DNA of 64,000 bases. It comes from Roseovarius spongiae (GTDB taxonomy: Bacteria; Pseudomonadota; Alphaproteobacteria; Rhodobacterales; Rhodobacteraceae). The DNA lies in assembly GCF_003651245.1 (NCBI RefSeq), contig NZ_RAPE01000001.1, forward strand, positions 496,001 to 560,000, in the 5' to 3' direction. Below the pieces are notes generated by a model. The model searched no databases and was not told the origin of the DNA. It saw only the letters and a list, made by a program, of their open reading frames with translations. Of this stretch, positions 17,643-27,687 are shown piece after piece; positions within the stretch are counted from its first letter, which is position 1, and each line of letters begins with the position of its first letter. A program made the position numbers and the translations under genes.

Positions 17643-18821
17643 ATGATCGCCTCCGTCCTGCCGACCTATAACCGCGCGCCGTTGAACTTCGTCAAAGGCG
17701 AAGGCGCCTGGCTGATCGAGGCGGACGGGCGCCGCTTTCTCGACCTCGGGGCGGGCATCGCGGTCAATGCGCTCGGCCATGCGCACCCGGCGCTGGTCGA
17801 GGCGCTCACGACCCAGGCGCAGGCGCTCTGGCACACCTCGAACCTCTATCACATCCCCCAGCAGGAAGAACTGGCCGACCGGCTGGTCGAGGCGACATTC
17901 GCCGACACGGTCTTCTTCACCAATTCGGGGACCGAGGCGTGCGAACTGGCGGTCAAGATGGCGCGGCGGCACTTCCATGACGCGGGCCAGCCCGAGCGCA
18001 CCCGCATCATCGCGTTCGAGGGATCGTTCCACGGCCGCTCCGCCGCCGGCATCGCCGCCGCCGGGTCGGAAAAGATGACGGCGGGCTTCGGCCCGCTGCT
18101 GCCCGGCTTCACGCACCTGCCCTGGGGCGATCACGACGCGCTCCGCGCGGCCATCGACGACACGACGGCGGCGATCCTGATCGAGCCGGTGCAAGGCGAG
18201 GGCGGCATCCGCCCGCTGCCCGACCAATGCCTGAAGGGCCTGCGCGATCTCTGTGACGAACGCGGGCCGCTGCTGATCCTCGATGAGGTGCAGTGTGGCG
18301 TGGGCCGCACGGGTCGCCTGTTCGCGCATGAATGGGCTGGGGTCGAGCCCGACATCATGATGGTGGCGAAGGGTATCGGCGGCGGCTTCCCGCTGGGCGC
18401 GGTGCTCGCCACCGAACGGGCCGGGGCGGCGATGACGGCGGGCACGCACGGCTCCACCTATGGCGGCAACCCGCTGGCCTGCGCCGTAGGCAACGCGGTG
18501 ATGAAGATCGTCGCCGACCCGGCCTTTCTGTCGGACGTGCGCGCCCGCGCCGGCGCCTTCCGCCAGAAGCTCGAAGGGCTGGTCGCCGCGCACCCGGACG
18601 TGTTCGAGGCGGTGCGCGGCAGCGGCCTGATGCTCGGCCTGAAATGCCGCGCGCCCAACGCCGACCTGGTGACCGCCGCCTATGCGCAGAACCTCTGCGT
18701 TGTTCCGGCGGCCGACAACGTGCTGCGCCTCCTTCCTCCGCTCAACATTACCGCGGAAGAAATCGCCGAGGCCGTCACCCGCCTCGACGCCGCCGCGAAA
18801 TCGGTATCTTCTTCTTGCTGA
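17643..18821 (+). CDS. argD: Acetylornithine/succinyldiaminopimelate aminotransferase
   Basis: 392-residue PLP enzyme of arginine (and possibly lysine) synthesis, transferring the amino group of glutamate to N-acetylglutamate semialdehyde. Visible class-III aminotransferase motifs: [43 protein letters not shown] and the PLP lysine in [21 protein letters not shown] precedes the ATG. The last residues, including the stop, are encoded by a dispersed repeat element (from 18807), so the tail SSSC is not family-conserved. argF follows after 67 bases, forming an arginine pair. Confidence 0.95.
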   Translation: MIASVLPTYNRAPLNFVKGEGAWLIEADGRRFLDLGAGIAVNALGHAHPALVEALTTQAQALWHTSNLYHIPQQEELADRLVEATFADTVFFTNSGTEACELAVKMARRHFHDAGQPERTRIIAFEGSFHGRSAAGIAAAGSEKMTAGFGPLLPGFTHLPWGDHDALRAAIDDTTAAILIEPVQGEGGIRPLPDQCLKGLRDLCDERGPLLILDEVQCGVGRTGRLFAHEWAGVEPDIMMVAKGIGGGFPLGAVLATERAGAAMTAGTHGSTYGGNPLACAVGNAVMKIVADPAFLSDVRARAGAFRQKLEGLVAAHPDVFEAVRGSGLMLGLKCRAPNADLVTAAYAQNLCVVPAADNVLRLLPPLNITAEEIAEAVTRLDAAAKSVSSSC

Positions 18822-18857
18822 AAATATCCTACGGGGGTCCGGGGGTAGAAAACACCC
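18807..18857. repeat. Dispersed intergenic repeat, copy 1 (argD 3' end)
   Basis: This copy contains CTTCTTCTTGC followed by TGAAAATATCC and G-runs. The same core recurs at 21324-21363 and as an inverted pair at 29773-29855. It supplies the last codons and stop of argD and most of the argD-argF gap. Confidence 0.55.
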
Positions 18858-18888
18858 GGTTCCGCCATCCGCAAAGGGCCTTCCCTGC

Positions 18889-19815
18889 ATGAACCATTTC
18901 CTCGACATCCACACCACGGACCCCGCCGCGCTGCGCGCCATCATCGACAACGCCGCGGCGATGAAGGCCGCGCGCGCGGGTCAGATGCGCGGCGCGCCCG
19001 ACGACGATCAACCCCTGGCTGGCCGCATGGTCGCGCTCATCTTCGAGAAACCGTCGACCCGCACGCGGGTGAGCTTCGACGTCGGGATTCGCCAGATGGG
19101 AGGGCAGACGATGCTGCTGTCGGGGTCGGACATGCAGCTTGGCCATGGCGAAACGATCGCCGACACCGCGCGCGTGCTCAGCCGCTACGTCGATCTCATC
19201 ATGATCCGCACGTTTGATGAATCCGTCCTGCACGAGATGGCGGAATACGCCGATGTGCCAGTCGTCAACGGCCTGACGGACCGCACCCATCCCTGCCAGA
19301 TCATGGCGGACGTGCTGACCTACGAGGAACATCGCGGCCCGATCAAGGGCAGGAAGGTCGTCTGGTCCGGGGACGGCAACAATGTCTGCGCCTCCTTCCT
19401 GCATGCGGCGGCGCAGTTCGGCTTCGACTTCACCTTCACCGGCCCGGCGCAGCTCGACCCCGAGGCGGAGCTCATCGGCCTCGCGCGGAAGGCCGGCTGC
19501 AAGGTGCAGATCGAGCGCGATCCCAACGAGGCGGTCAAGGGCGCGGATCTCGTCGTGACCGACACGTGGGTCAGCATGCATGACAGCCAGTCCGCCAAGG
19601 AGCGCCGTCACAACATGCTGCGCCCCTACCAGGTGAACGAGGCGCTGATGGCGGGTGCGAAACCCGACGCGCTCTTCATGCATTGCCTGCCCGCGCATCG
19701 CGAGGAAGAGGTGACGAGCGCGGTGATGGACGGCGCGCAATCGGTCGTCTTCGACGAGGCCGAGAACCGTCTGCACGCGCAAAAGGCGATCCTGCGCTGG
19801 TGCCTCGGCGTCTGA
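18889..19815 (+). CDS. argF: Ornithine carbamoyltransferase
   Basis: 308-residue enzyme forming citrulline from ornithine and carbamoyl phosphate. Motifs: carbamoyl-phosphate site [23 protein letters not shown], then FMHCLPAHR, which includes the ornithine-binding Cys. Length is normal for an anabolic OTCase. The start at 18889 is chosen because the protein begins with the conserved NHFLDI; upstream sequence in the same frame belongs to argD's shadow and the repeat element. It lies downstream of argD, and a short hairpin (19829-19844) follows. Confidence 0.96.
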   Translation: MNHFLDIHTTDPAALRAIIDNAAAMKAARAGQMRGAPDDDQPLAGRMVALIFEKPSTRTRVSFDVGIRQMGGQTMLLSGSDMQLGHGETIADTARVLSRYVDLIMIRTFDESVLHEMAEYADVPVVNGLTDRTHPCQIMADVLTYEEHRGPIKGRKVVWSGDGNNVCASFLHAAAQFGFDFTFTGPAQLDPEAELIGLARKAGCKVQIERDPNEAVKGADLVVTDTWVSMHDSQSAKERRHNMLRPYQVNEALMAGAKPDALFMHCLPAHREEEVTSAVMDGAQSVVFDEAENRLHAQKAILRWCLGV

Positions 19816-19828
19816 CGCGTCCCTCGGC

Positions 19829-19844
19829 CGGCCCTTGCGGGCCG
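19829..19844 (+). terminator. Short hairpin after argF
   Basis: A six-base stem CGGCCC-ttgc-GGGCCG is followed by TTCTCGG. It is a weak terminator candidate because the T-run is short. Confidence 0.35.
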
Positions 19845-19895
19845 TTCTCGGATCGGTCAGGCTTGGGTCGATCCGAAATCACGAAGGGCGGGTGA

Positions 19896-21296
19896 GTGGC
19901 GAAGGCGCAGATCGGGATATACGGGCTTGGCACGATGGGCAGCGCGTTGGCGCTCAATATCGCCGAAAAGGGGTTCGACGTCGCCGTCGCCAACCGCGAG
20001 GTGGAGTGGATCGCCGATTTCATCCGCGAGGCCGGCCCGCTGGGCGCGCGGCTCCACCCGCATGAGGCGCTCGAGGATTTCGTCGCCGGGCTGAAGACCC
20101 CGCGCGTGATCCTCTTCATGATTCCCTCGGGCGCGCCGATGGACGCGATGATCGCCGCGGTCGCGCCGCTGCTGTCGCCGGGCGACACGATCATCGACGG
20201 CGGCAACGCCGATTTCCACGCCACCCGGCGCCGCGCGGAGGAGATGGCCGCGCGCGATCTGCATTTCGTCGGCATGGGCGTGTCGGGCGGCGAGGACGGC
20301 GCGCGGCACGGTCCTTCCATGATGGTCGGCGGCTCCGAGCACAGCTGGCGGCAACTGCGTGACATCCTGCGCGCGATCGCCGCGCGTCACGAGGGCGATC
20401 CCTGCGTCGATCGCCTTGGACCCGACGGGGCGGGGCATTTCGTCAAGACGGTGCATAACGGCATCGAATACGCCGACATGCAGATCATCGCCGAGATCTA
20501 CGGGCTGGCGCGCTTCGGCATGGCGCAACCCCCGGCCGAGATCGGCGCGATGTTCGCGCGCTGGAACGCGGGGCCGCTGCAGTCCTACCTGGTCGAGATC
20601 ACCGCCGAGCTTCTGGGACGCACCGACCCCGCGACTGGCCACCCGGTTGTCGACGTGATCAAGGACGCGGCCGGACAGAAGGGCACCGGCCGCTGGACCG
20701 TGATCGAGGCGGTGCGGATGGGCCAGGCCGCGAACATGATCGAGGCGGCGGTCGGCGCGCGCGCCTGGTCGGCTGAGAAGGAGACACGCCAGGCGGCCGA
20801 GGCGCGACTGGGCGGCGCGCGCGGCGCACTCGACCTCGGCGAGGAGGTGCTGGCGGACGCTTTCGCCGCGGCGCGCATCCTCGGCTACGCGCAGGGCTTC
20901 CGCATTCTCGAGGCGGCGTCGCGCGAATATGGCTGGGCGCTCGATCACGCGCGCATCGCCGAGATCTGGCGCGCGGGCTGCATCATCCGCTCGGCGCTGC
21001 TCGACGACATCGCGCAGGCGTTCCGTGGCGACCTGCCGGCCGGGCAGCTCATGCTCGCGCCCTCAATGGCGGCGCAGTTGACGGCGAAGACGCCCGCCCT
21101 GCGCCGGGTCGTCTGCGCCGCGATGGAAGGGGGCCACGCGGCGCCCGTGCTCGCGGCGGCGCTGGGGTTCCATGATACGATGCGGCAGGGCTGGGGCACG
21201 GCGAACATCATCCAGGCGCAGCGCGATTTCTTCGGCCATCACGGGTTCGAACGGCTGGGACAGGAAGGGAAATTTCACGGGCCGTGGTGGGATTGA
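19896..21296 (+). CDS. gnd: 6-phosphogluconate dehydrogenase, decarboxylating
   Basis: 466-residue oxidative pentose-phosphate enzyme converting 6-phosphogluconate to ribulose-5-phosphate and CO2 with reduction of NAD(P). N-terminal Rossmann motif GLGTMGSALALN, the substrate signature DAAGQKGTGRW and the helix GAGHFVKTVHNGIEYAD are all present. The start is GTG at 19896 with AAGGG just upstream. Length matches the long bacterial form. It stands alone, convergent with a LysR gene, with a repeat element between them. Confidence 0.95.
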   Translation: MAKAQIGIYGLGTMGSALALNIAEKGFDVAVANREVEWIADFIREAGPLGARLHPHEALEDFVAGLKTPRVILFMIPSGAPMDAMIAAVAPLLSPGDTIIDGGNADFHATRRRAEEMAARDLHFVGMGVSGGEDGARHGPSMMVGGSEHSWRQLRDILRAIAARHEGDPCVDRLGPDGAGHFVKTVHNGIEYADMQIIAEIYGLARFGMAQPPAEIGAMFARWNAGPLQSYLVEITAELLGRTDPATGHPVVDVIKDAAGQKGTGRWTVIEAVRMGQAANMIEAAVGARAWSAEKETRQAAEARLGGARGALDLGEEVLADAFAAARILGYAQGFRILEAASREYGWALDHARIAEIWRAGCIIRSALLDDIAQAFRGDLPAGQLMLAPSMAAQLTAKTPALRRVVCAAMEGGHAAPVLAAALGFHDTMRQGWGTANIIQAQRDFFGHHGFERLGQEGKFHGPWWD

Positions 21297-21323
21297 TCGG
21301 TCGGCGCGCCGGGCGTCCGTCGT

Positions 21324-21363
21324 GGGCGCCTTCGGCGCGGATTTTCTTCGCAAGAAGAAGCCA
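21324..21363. repeat. Dispersed intergenic repeat, copy 2 (gnd/LysR gap)
   Basis: On the minus strand it reads CTTCTTCTTGCGAAGAAAAT followed by CCGCGCCGAAGGCGCC. The core matches copy 1 near argD and the pair at 29773-29855. It lies between two convergent genes. Confidence 0.5.
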
Positions 21364-21372
21364 AGCGGAGCG

Positions 21373-22326
21373 TCATCGGCGCGCGGTCGTGGGCGGCCGG
21401 ACGGTCAGCTGTTTCGCGGCCGGGCCGTCCATCCACGCGGCGAGCGCGGATTCGAATTCCACGACAGCGCGCCGCGGTCGGTCCGCGACCCGGCCCGACA
21501 TGAGCTGGAAGCCGGGCAGCCCTGGTTCCAGCGGCGCCGCGACGAGCGGGTCGCCGCCATAGCTCTGGTCGGTGAGCGGCCGCATGGCGAGGACGCTCAG
21601 CCCGATCCCGGCGCCCACCAGGCTGCGCACCATTTCAGTGCTGTTGGCGCGCGCGACGATATCCGGCGCAAGGCCGCGCGCGGCGAAGAGGTCGTCGAGG
21701 AACGGGCGCGCCAGCGGCAGGTCGAGCTGCACGATCGGATGGCGCGCCACATCGGCCAGCCGCGCCGGGGCCGCGGCGGTGATCGGATGCCCTTCTGGCG
21801 CGAGCACGTAAGGCGCCAGATCGAGAAGGGGGCGGGTCTCGACGCCCGGGCGCAGATCGTGACCGGCGAACAGGATTACGTCGAGCCGCCCGGCGAGCAG
21901 CCGGTCCTGCGCGCTGTCGTTGTCTTCGGCGCTCAGGTCGAGCCTGAGGTCGGGATGGGCGCGCATCATCGGCCCCAGCAGCCGCGGCAGGAAGGCGGGC
22001 GCGACCGGCGCGTAATAGCCGATCCTGAGCGTGCCGCTCAGCCCGCGCGACACGGCGCGGCCCGCCTCGATCACCGCGTCGCATTCCTCCAGCAACGCAC
22101 GGAACCGCGCGGCGAGGGTCACGGCCTCCGGTGTCGAAGCGACGCCGCGCGCGCGGCTGCGCAGCAGCAGGGTCGCGCCGATCTCGGCCTCGACCTGGTC
22201 GACCGCCGCAGCGATCGCGGAGGGCGCGATGTTGAGCACGCCCGCCGCGCCGCTGATCGAGCCCTGTTCGACCACGCAGGCGAAGGCGCGCATGGCCCGC
22301 AGCGACAGGCGAGGGGTGGTGGGCAT
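21373..22326 (-). CDS. LysR-family transcriptional regulator
   Basis: 317-residue regulator. The N-terminal winged helix-turn-helix (SLRAMRAFACVVEQGSISG, then NIAPSAIAAAVDQVEAEIG) is followed by a periplasmic-binding-protein-like effector domain. It is divergent from the sterol-desaturase-like gene, with 56 bases between the two starts, the usual LysR arrangement in which the regulator controls the neighbour and itself. The effector is unknown. Confidence 0.9.
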   Translation of the reverse strand: MPTTPRLSLRAMRAFACVVEQGSISGAAGVLNIAPSAIAAAVDQVEAEIGATLLLRSRARGVASTPEAVTLAARFRALLEECDAVIEAGRAVSRGLSGTLRIGYYAPVAPAFLPRLLGPMMRAHPDLRLDLSAEDNDSAQDRLLAGRLDVILFAGHDLRPGVETRPLLDLAPYVLAPEGHPITAAAPARLADVARHPIVQLDLPLARPFLDDLFAARGLAPDIVARANSTEMVRSLVGAGIGLSVLAMRPLTDQSYGGDPLVAAPLEPGLPGFQLMSGRVADRPRRAVVEFESALAAWMDGPAAKQLTVRPPTTARR

Positions 22327-22382
22327 GGGATATCCTCGGTATTTTCGAGATCGGATGATAATTAAAACTGTTTTTCCTGTGA

Positions 22383-23420
22383 ATGGCCTTGTGCGACAAC
22401 TTGGCGCAGCTGCATGGGGGAGACGAGAACATCGCGACCGAGACCGATACCGAGCCCGCGGAACTGCCCGGCTGGAACCACGTGCCGGACGTGCCGATCG
22501 CGGTGTCGCCTTTCTTCAGCTGGCCGCCCGATCCGCGCCGCATGGTGCGCTGGGTCGCGGCGCGCTGGTTCGGGCTGGCCGAGAACACGATCCTCGTCGT
22601 CATCGCGCTGGTGACCTGGGCGTTCTTCCAGCCGTCGCTCGCGACGGCGCAGACCCTGCATTGGCAGTGGATCGGGGCGATCTGGCTGCGCAACCTGGTG
22701 CTGATGAGCCTCGTCGCCGGCGGGTTGCACTGGTATTTCCACGCCGCCGGGCGGCAGGGCAAGCGGCTGCGCTTTGATCCGCGCGAGTTGATGACGCGGG
22801 GGCGGCAGTTCACCTTCGGCGGGCAGGTCCGCGACAACATGTTCTGGACGCTGGCAAGCGGGGTGAGTTTCTGGACCGCCTACGAGGTGCTGATGTTCTG
22901 GGCGATGGCGAACGGCTGGGCGCCGGTGCTGGCATGGGCGGACAACCCGGTGTGGTTCGTGGCCCTGTTCCTGCTGACGCCGGTGTGGATCTCGTTCCAT
23001 TTCTACTGGATTCACCGCGCGCTGCACTGGCGGCCGCTCTATCGTCTGGCGCACGGGCTGCATCATCGCAACGTCAATGTCGGGCCGTGGTCGGGGCTGT
23101 CGATGCACCCGCTTGAGCATCTGTTCTTCTTCAGCTCGGTGCTGATCCATTTCATCCTCGCCGCGCATCCGCTGCATATCCTGTTTCACATGCAGCATCA
23201 GGCGCTGACAGCGGCGACCTCGCATACCGGGTTCGAGAACCTGCTGGTCAAGGACGAGAAGCGGCTGGCGCTGGGGACGTTCCATCACCAGATGCACCAC
23301 CGCTATTTCGAGGTGAACTACGGCAATCTCGAGATGCCCTGGGACAAGTGGTTCGGCTCGTTCCATGACGGCACGGCGGAGGCCCATGCGCGGCTGAAGG
23401 ATCGGCGCGGGCGGCGCTGA
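22383..23420 (+). CDS. Sterol desaturase / fatty-acid hydroxylase superfamily protein
   Basis: 345-residue membrane-bound di-iron enzyme of the fatty-acid-hydroxylase superfamily. Four to five hydrophobic helices and three His clusters are seen: HFYWIHRALH, HGLHHRN and HHQMHHRYFE, which together provide the iron ligands. It should hydroxylate or desaturate a lipid-like substrate in the inner membrane; which one cannot be read from sequence. It is transcribed divergently from a LysR regulator 56 bases away, which probably controls it. It ends 4 bases from the convergent hrpB stop. Confidence 0.88.
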   Translation: MALCDNLAQLHGGDENIATETDTEPAELPGWNHVPDVPIAVSPFFSWPPDPRRMVRWVAARWFGLAENTILVVIALVTWAFFQPSLATAQTLHWQWIGAIWLRNLVLMSLVAGGLHWYFHAAGRQGKRLRFDPRELMTRGRQFTFGGQVRDNMFWTLASGVSFWTAYEVLMFWAMANGWAPVLAWADNPVWFVALFLLTPVWISFHFYWIHRALHWRPLYRLAHGLHHRNVNVGPWSGLSMHPLEHLFFFSSVLIHFILAAHPLHILFHMQHQALTAATSHTGFENLLVKDEKRLALGTFHHQMHHRYFEVNYGNLEMPWDKWFGSFHDGTAEAHARLKDRRGRR

Positions 23421-23424
23421 GGGC

Positions 23425-25863
23425 TTACTTGCGCGGCTTGGCGCGCAGGGTGGGATCGGCCTGCGTGGGGTCTTCGGGCCAGGGGTGTTTCGGATACTGT
23501 CCGCGCATGTCGCGGCGCACGTCGGCGTAGGAACTGGCCCAGAAACCGGGGATGTCGGTCGTGGTCTGCACCGGGCGGCGCGCGGGCGAGAGCAGCGTCA
23601 CGCGCAGGGGCGTGCCGCCGACCGCGGGGTGGGTGGTCTGGCCGAACATCTCCTGTAGGCGCAGGCTGATCTCGGGCGGGTCGCTGTCGTAGTCGATGGG
23701 GATCCGGCGGCCCAGCGGCGTGGTGAAATGCGCGGGCGCGGCGCGGTCGAGCGCCTGCATCTGGGTCCAGTCGAGCATGGCGCGCAGCGCGTCGAGCATG
23801 TCGAAGCGTCGCCAGTCCTGCGCCGATTTCACGCCGATGAGATGCGGCAGAAGCCAGTCCTCGAGCCGCTCCAGCAGCGCCGACTCATCCATGTCGGGCA
23901 GGTCGGGCATGTCCGCGCGCAGCAGCCGCACCCGGGCGGCGAAGCGGCGGGCGGCGTCGCTCCAACTGAGGCCGAGTTCGCGGACGCCGTCGAGCATGGC
24001 GCGGGCGATCGCGTCGGGGGGCGCGTCCTTCCAGATGCGGTCGTCGAGCGTGACGGCGCCGAAGCGTTCCTGCCGGCGGGCGATGACGCGCCCTTCGCGG
24101 CGGGACCATGTGCAAAGGTCGCGCCATGCGATCTGGTCGCCGTAAAGGTCGCGCAGTTCCGATTCGGAGAGCGCGATGGCCTGGCGGATGCGCGCCTCGC
24201 GCGGGTCGCCGTCGAGGTCGGTGGCGACGATGAGCCGCGCTCCGGCGAGCGTGTCGCCCTCGGCGAGATACGCGCCCTTGCCGCCCGAGAGCAGGAAGCG
24301 CGGCGCGCCCCCCGCGCGGCGCAACCCGATCCGGTCGGGATAGGCGAGGGCGGCCATTCCGGCGTCGCTCATCGCGCCCTTGCGGGCGGTCTTCGCGGCG
24401 GGGGCGAGGCGTTTCGCCTCCTGGCGGATGCGCCGCAGCGTGGCGCGGTCGGGCTCATGCGCCAGGCGCGCCTGCGGGTCGCGGATCGCGGTGAGGCGCA
24501 GGGTGAGGTCGCAAGGCGCGGCGCGCGGCATCGGGTCGCGCTCGGCCAGCAGCGCGGCGAGAGGGGCCGCAACGGGCCCTCCGACGGCGAGCATATGCGC
24601 GAGGCGGGGGTGTAGCGGCAGCCGCGCGAGTTCGCGGCCGTGATCGCTGACGCGGTTCGCCGCGTCGAGCGCGCCCAGCATCCGCAACAGCGCCTGCGCC
24701 TCCGCATAGGCGCCTGGGTTGGGCGGCGTCAGGAAGGGCAGTTGATCGGGCGCCGCGCCCCATATCGCCAGTTCCAGCGCCAGCGGCGCGAGGTCCGCCG
24801 CCTCGATCTCGGCCGGGGGATACGCGGGCAGCGCGCCCTCCTCGCCGCGGGTCCAGAGGCGGTAGGCGACGCCCGGCGCGAGCCGGCCCGCGCGGCCGGC
24901 GCGCTGCGCGGCCTCGGCGCGGCTGACGGGTTCGGTCACCAGACGCGTCATGCCCGAGCCGGGGTCGAACCGCGCGCGCCGCGCCCGGCCGGCGTCGACC
25001 ACCACGCGGATATCCTCGATGGTGAGCGAGGTCTCGGCGATCGCGGTGGCGAGCACGACCTTGCGCGCGGATCTGTCGGGCGCGATGGCGGCGCGCTGCG
25101 CGTTGAACGGCATCGCGCCGAAGAGCGGGCGGATGACGCAATCGCCCGGCACGCGGTCCCTGAGCAGCGCCTCGGTGCGCCGGATCTCGCCCTCGCCGGG
25201 GAGGAAGGCGAGCAGGCCGCCGGTCGTCTCGGCCAGCGCGTCGCAGATCAGGTCGGCGGTCGCGGCCTCGATCCGGGTCTTGCGCGGCAGGGGCCGGTCG
25301 CGCCAGCGGGTCTCGACCGGGAAGCTGCGCCCTTCGGAGGTGACGGTGGGCGCGTTCATCAATTCCGCCACCGGCGCGGCGTCGAGCGTGGCGGACATGG
25401 CGATCAGCGCCAGGTCGTCGCGCAGCGCCCCGGCCACCTCGAGGCAGAGCGCAAGGCCCAGGTCGGCGTTGAGAGAGCGTTCGTGGAACTCGTCGAAGAT
25501 GACGACGCCGATGCCGGGCAGGTCCGGCGCGGACTGGAGGCGGCGGGTCAGGATGCCCTCGGTCACCACCTCGATGCGGGTGGCGTCGCTGACGCGCGCC
25601 TCGCCCCGGATGCGGTAGCCGACGGTCTGGCCGACCTCCTCGCCCAGCGTCTGCGCCATGCGTTCGGCCGCCGCGCGCGCGGCGAGGCGGCGGGGTTCGA
25701 GCATGACGATGCGGCCGCGCACCAGTCCCGAGTCGAGCAGCGCGAGCGGCACGACGGTCGTCTTGCCCGCGCCGGGCGGCGCCTGGAGGACCGCGCGTCC
25801 GCGCGCGCGCACCGCTGCGATCAGCGCGGGCAGGGCGTCATGGATGGGCAGGTCGGCGCTCAT
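23425..25863 (-). CDS. hrpB: ATP-dependent RNA helicase HrpB
   Basis: 812-residue DEAH-type helicase. Motifs: Walker A QAPPGAGKTTVVPLAL, DEFHERSLNADL as the DEAH box, SATLD, AETSLTIEDI and QRAGRAGR (motif VI). The C-terminal HrpB region, ending in PKHPWPEDP, is also typical. The role in bacteria is poorly known. The start is placed at 25863 (MSADLPIHDALP), seven bases after the stop of the upstream DUF3108 gene; an alternative start 36 bases earlier would overlap that gene. Confidence 0.95.
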   Translation of the reverse strand: MSADLPIHDALPALIAAVRARGRAVLQAPPGAGKTTVVPLALLDSGLVRGRIVMLEPRRLAARAAAERMAQTLGEEVGQTVGYRIRGEARVSDATRIEVVTEGILTRRLQSAPDLPGIGVVIFDEFHERSLNADLGLALCLEVAGALRDDLALIAMSATLDAAPVAELMNAPTVTSEGRSFPVETRWRDRPLPRKTRIEAATADLICDALAETTGGLLAFLPGEGEIRRTEALLRDRVPGDCVIRPLFGAMPFNAQRAAIAPDRSARKVVLATAIAETSLTIEDIRVVVDAGRARRARFDPGSGMTRLVTEPVSRAEAAQRAGRAGRLAPGVAYRLWTRGEEGALPAYPPAEIEAADLAPLALELAIWGAAPDQLPFLTPPNPGAYAEAQALLRMLGALDAANRVSDHGRELARLPLHPRLAHMLAVGGPVAAPLAALLAERDPMPRAAPCDLTLRLTAIRDPQARLAHEPDRATLRRIRQEAKRLAPAAKTARKGAMSDAGMAALAYPDRIGLRRAGGAPRFLLSGGKGAYLAEGDTLAGARLIVATDLDGDPREARIRQAIALSESELRDLYGDQIAWRDLCTWSRREGRVIARRQERFGAVTLDDRIWKDAPPDAIARAMLDGVRELGLSWSDAARRFAARVRLLRADMPDLPDMDESALLERLEDWLLPHLIGVKSAQDWRRFDMLDALRAMLDWTQMQALDRAAPAHFTTPLGRRIPIDYDSDPPEISLRLQEMFGQTTHPAVGGTPLRVTLLSPARRPVQTTTDIPGFWASSYADVRRDMRGQYPKHPWPEDPTQADPTLRAKPRK

Positions 25864-25870
25864 GCCGGGG

Positions 25871-26608
25871 TTATCGGCGCAAAAGCTCGGCATTGCCATA
25901 GCGCGTGCGCACGGTGAGGCGGCGCGCCTGCATCCGCCCGTCGCCGCCGGGCGCGAAAAGGAGGGTGAAGGGATAGACCGTCTGCCGTTTCAGCTCCGAT
26001 GCGGTGAACCCGGCGAGCCGGAAGTAAGCGCCGGTGCAGAGCACCTCGGCGCCCATGTCCGCCCGCGCGGTGGTGCGGATGGCCGAGCGGCGCGCGCCGT
26101 CGAAGATGGTCACGTCGGTCTTGCACAGATCGGCGCGAGGCCGGTCGTGCAGCGCGGCGAACATCGCCGTCAGCGGGTCGAGCGTGCCGCCCTCGCCCGA
26201 AGGGTCGAGCGGGGTTTCGCCCGGCTCGGGCGGCGCGCTGGCCAGTGTGCCGCCGGTGATGCGCGGCACGCCGCGCGTGTAGCGCAGTTGCGCGGTCGAG
26301 CGCCGGCTGCCGGTGTCGATGCGTTCATCGTAGGCTTGCGGCGTGAAACCCGACGCGGTGACGCGGCCCCGCGCTTTCAGGTCGAACCCTGTATCGGCGA
26401 GCGCGCTCACGATGCCTCTGGTCGAGAATTGCGAGCTGACGGCGTAGGCCCCGCCGCCGATCCGCCCCGCCAGCGTCATCTCGCCCAGTTTCACGCCGAG
26501 GAGCCGCACGTCGTAGCGCGCCACGGTGTCGCCCGGCGCGGGCGGGCCGGCCAGTGCGGGCGGCGCGGTGAAGGCGATGGCGAACAGGATCGCGATGATG
26601 CGGCGCAT
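25871..26608 (-). CDS. DUF3108 domain secreted protein
   Basis: 245-residue protein with a Sec signal peptide (IIAILFAIAFTAPPALA-GP). The rest is beta-rich and fits DUF3108: YDVRLLGVKLGEMTLAGR near the N-terminus and the C-terminal RRLTVRTRYGNAELLRR. Members are periplasmic or outer-membrane linked proteins of unknown function. Two Cys (near LCKTD and LCTGA) could form a disulfide. GGAGG is close upstream of the ATG. It forms an operon with hrpB, which starts seven bases after its stop. Confidence 0.85.
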   Translation of the reverse strand: MRRIIAILFAIAFTAPPALAGPPAPGDTVARYDVRLLGVKLGEMTLAGRIGGGAYAVSSQFSTRGIVSALADTGFDLKARGRVTASGFTPQAYDERIDTGSRRSTAQLRYTRGVPRITGGTLASAPPEPGETPLDPSGEGGTLDPLTAMFAALHDRPRADLCKTDVTIFDGARRSAIRTTARADMGAEVLCTGAYFRLAGFTASELKRQTVYPFTLLFAPGGDGRMQARRLTVRTRYGNAELLRR

Positions 26609-26703
26609 GGCGCCTCCGTTGCTGGCGTCGGCCGGCTGGACAATCGCCGGTCCGCCAAGGCATGTAGGACGGGACGGCGACAGGACCAGACGGCGGGTAA
26701 CTC

Positions 26704-27687
26704 ATGGATATCTCGGAACTTGGCGAAGGCATAGCCCGGGGCGACCGGCGCGCGCTCGCTCGAGCGATCACCCTGGTCGAGAGCAGCCGGGCGGACCATC
26801 GCGAGCAAGCGGCGGAACTGCTTGAGTCGCTGCGCAATTCGGGGCGCGAGGCGCTGCGCGTGGGGCTTTCGGGCACGCCGGGGGTGGGCAAGTCCACTTT
26901 CATCGAAGGGTTCGGCGGGATGCTGACCGGCAAGGGGCTCAAGGTCGCGGTGCTGGCGGTCGATCCCAGCTCGGCGCGCTCGGGCGGCTCGATCCTGGGC
27001 GACAAGACGCGCATGGAGCGGCTGAGCCGCGATTCCAACGCCTTCATCCGCCCGTCGCCCAGCCAGACCCAGCTCGGCGGCGTCGCGCGCCGCTCGCGCG
27101 AGGCGGTCGCGCTCTGCGAGGCGGCGGGGTTCGACGTGGTGTTGATCGAGACGGTCGGCGTCGGGCAGTCCGAAACGGTCGTGGCCGAGATGTCGGACAT
27201 CTTCCTGCTGCTGCTCGCGCCCGCGGGCGGGGACGAATTGCAGGGCGTCAAGCGCGGCATCATGGAAATCGCCGATCTCATCGTGATCAACAAGGCCGAC
27301 GGCGATCTGAAAGCCGCCGCCACGCGCACCCGCGCGGATTACTCGGGCGCTCTGCGCCTGCTGCGCAAGCGTGCGCAGGACCCCCAGGGCTTTCCCAAGG
27401 CGCTGATGGTTTCCGCGCTGGAAGAGACCGGATTCGACAAGCTCTGGGAGGAAATGACCACGCTTGCCGACTGGCGGCGCGAACATGGCCACTGGGACGC
27501 GCGGCGCGCGGCGCAGGCGCGCTACTGGTTCGAGGAGGAGGTGCGCCAGGGGTTGCTCGCGCAGTTGCAGACCGATGAGGCGCGCGCTGCGATGGAGACG
27601 CTGGGCGCGCAGGTGGCCGATGGGCGCGTCACGCCGTCTGTGGCGGCAGGGCAACTTCTGGGGCGGATCGGCGCGGATCGGACGTGA
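26704..27687 (+). CDS. meaB: Methylmalonyl-CoA mutase-associated GTPase MeaB
   Basis: 327-residue G3E-type GTPase that loads and protects adenosylcobalamin in methylmalonyl-CoA (or ethylmalonyl-CoA) mutase. P-loop GLSGTPGVGKSTFIEGFG, switch region VDPSSARSGGSILGDKTRM, DVVLIETVGVGQSE and NKAD are all present. The mutase genes themselves are not in the window. It is transcribed divergently from the DUF3108-hrpB operon and fits the acetyl-CoA assimilation theme seen with the epimerase (7604) and the probable mcd (54926). Confidence 0.95.
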   Translation: MDISELGEGIARGDRRALARAITLVESSRADHREQAAELLESLRNSGREALRVGLSGTPGVGKSTFIEGFGGMLTGKGLKVAVLAVDPSSARSGGSILGDKTRMERLSRDSNAFIRPSPSQTQLGGVARRSREAVALCEAAGFDVVLIETVGVGQSETVVAEMSDIFLLLLAPAGGDELQGVKRGIMEIADLIVINKADGDLKAAATRTRADYSGALRLLRKRAQDPQGFPKALMVSALEETGFDKLWEEMTTLADWRREHGHWDARRAAQARYWFEEEVRQGLLAQLQTDEARAAMETLGAQVADGRVTPSVAAGQLLGRIGADRT

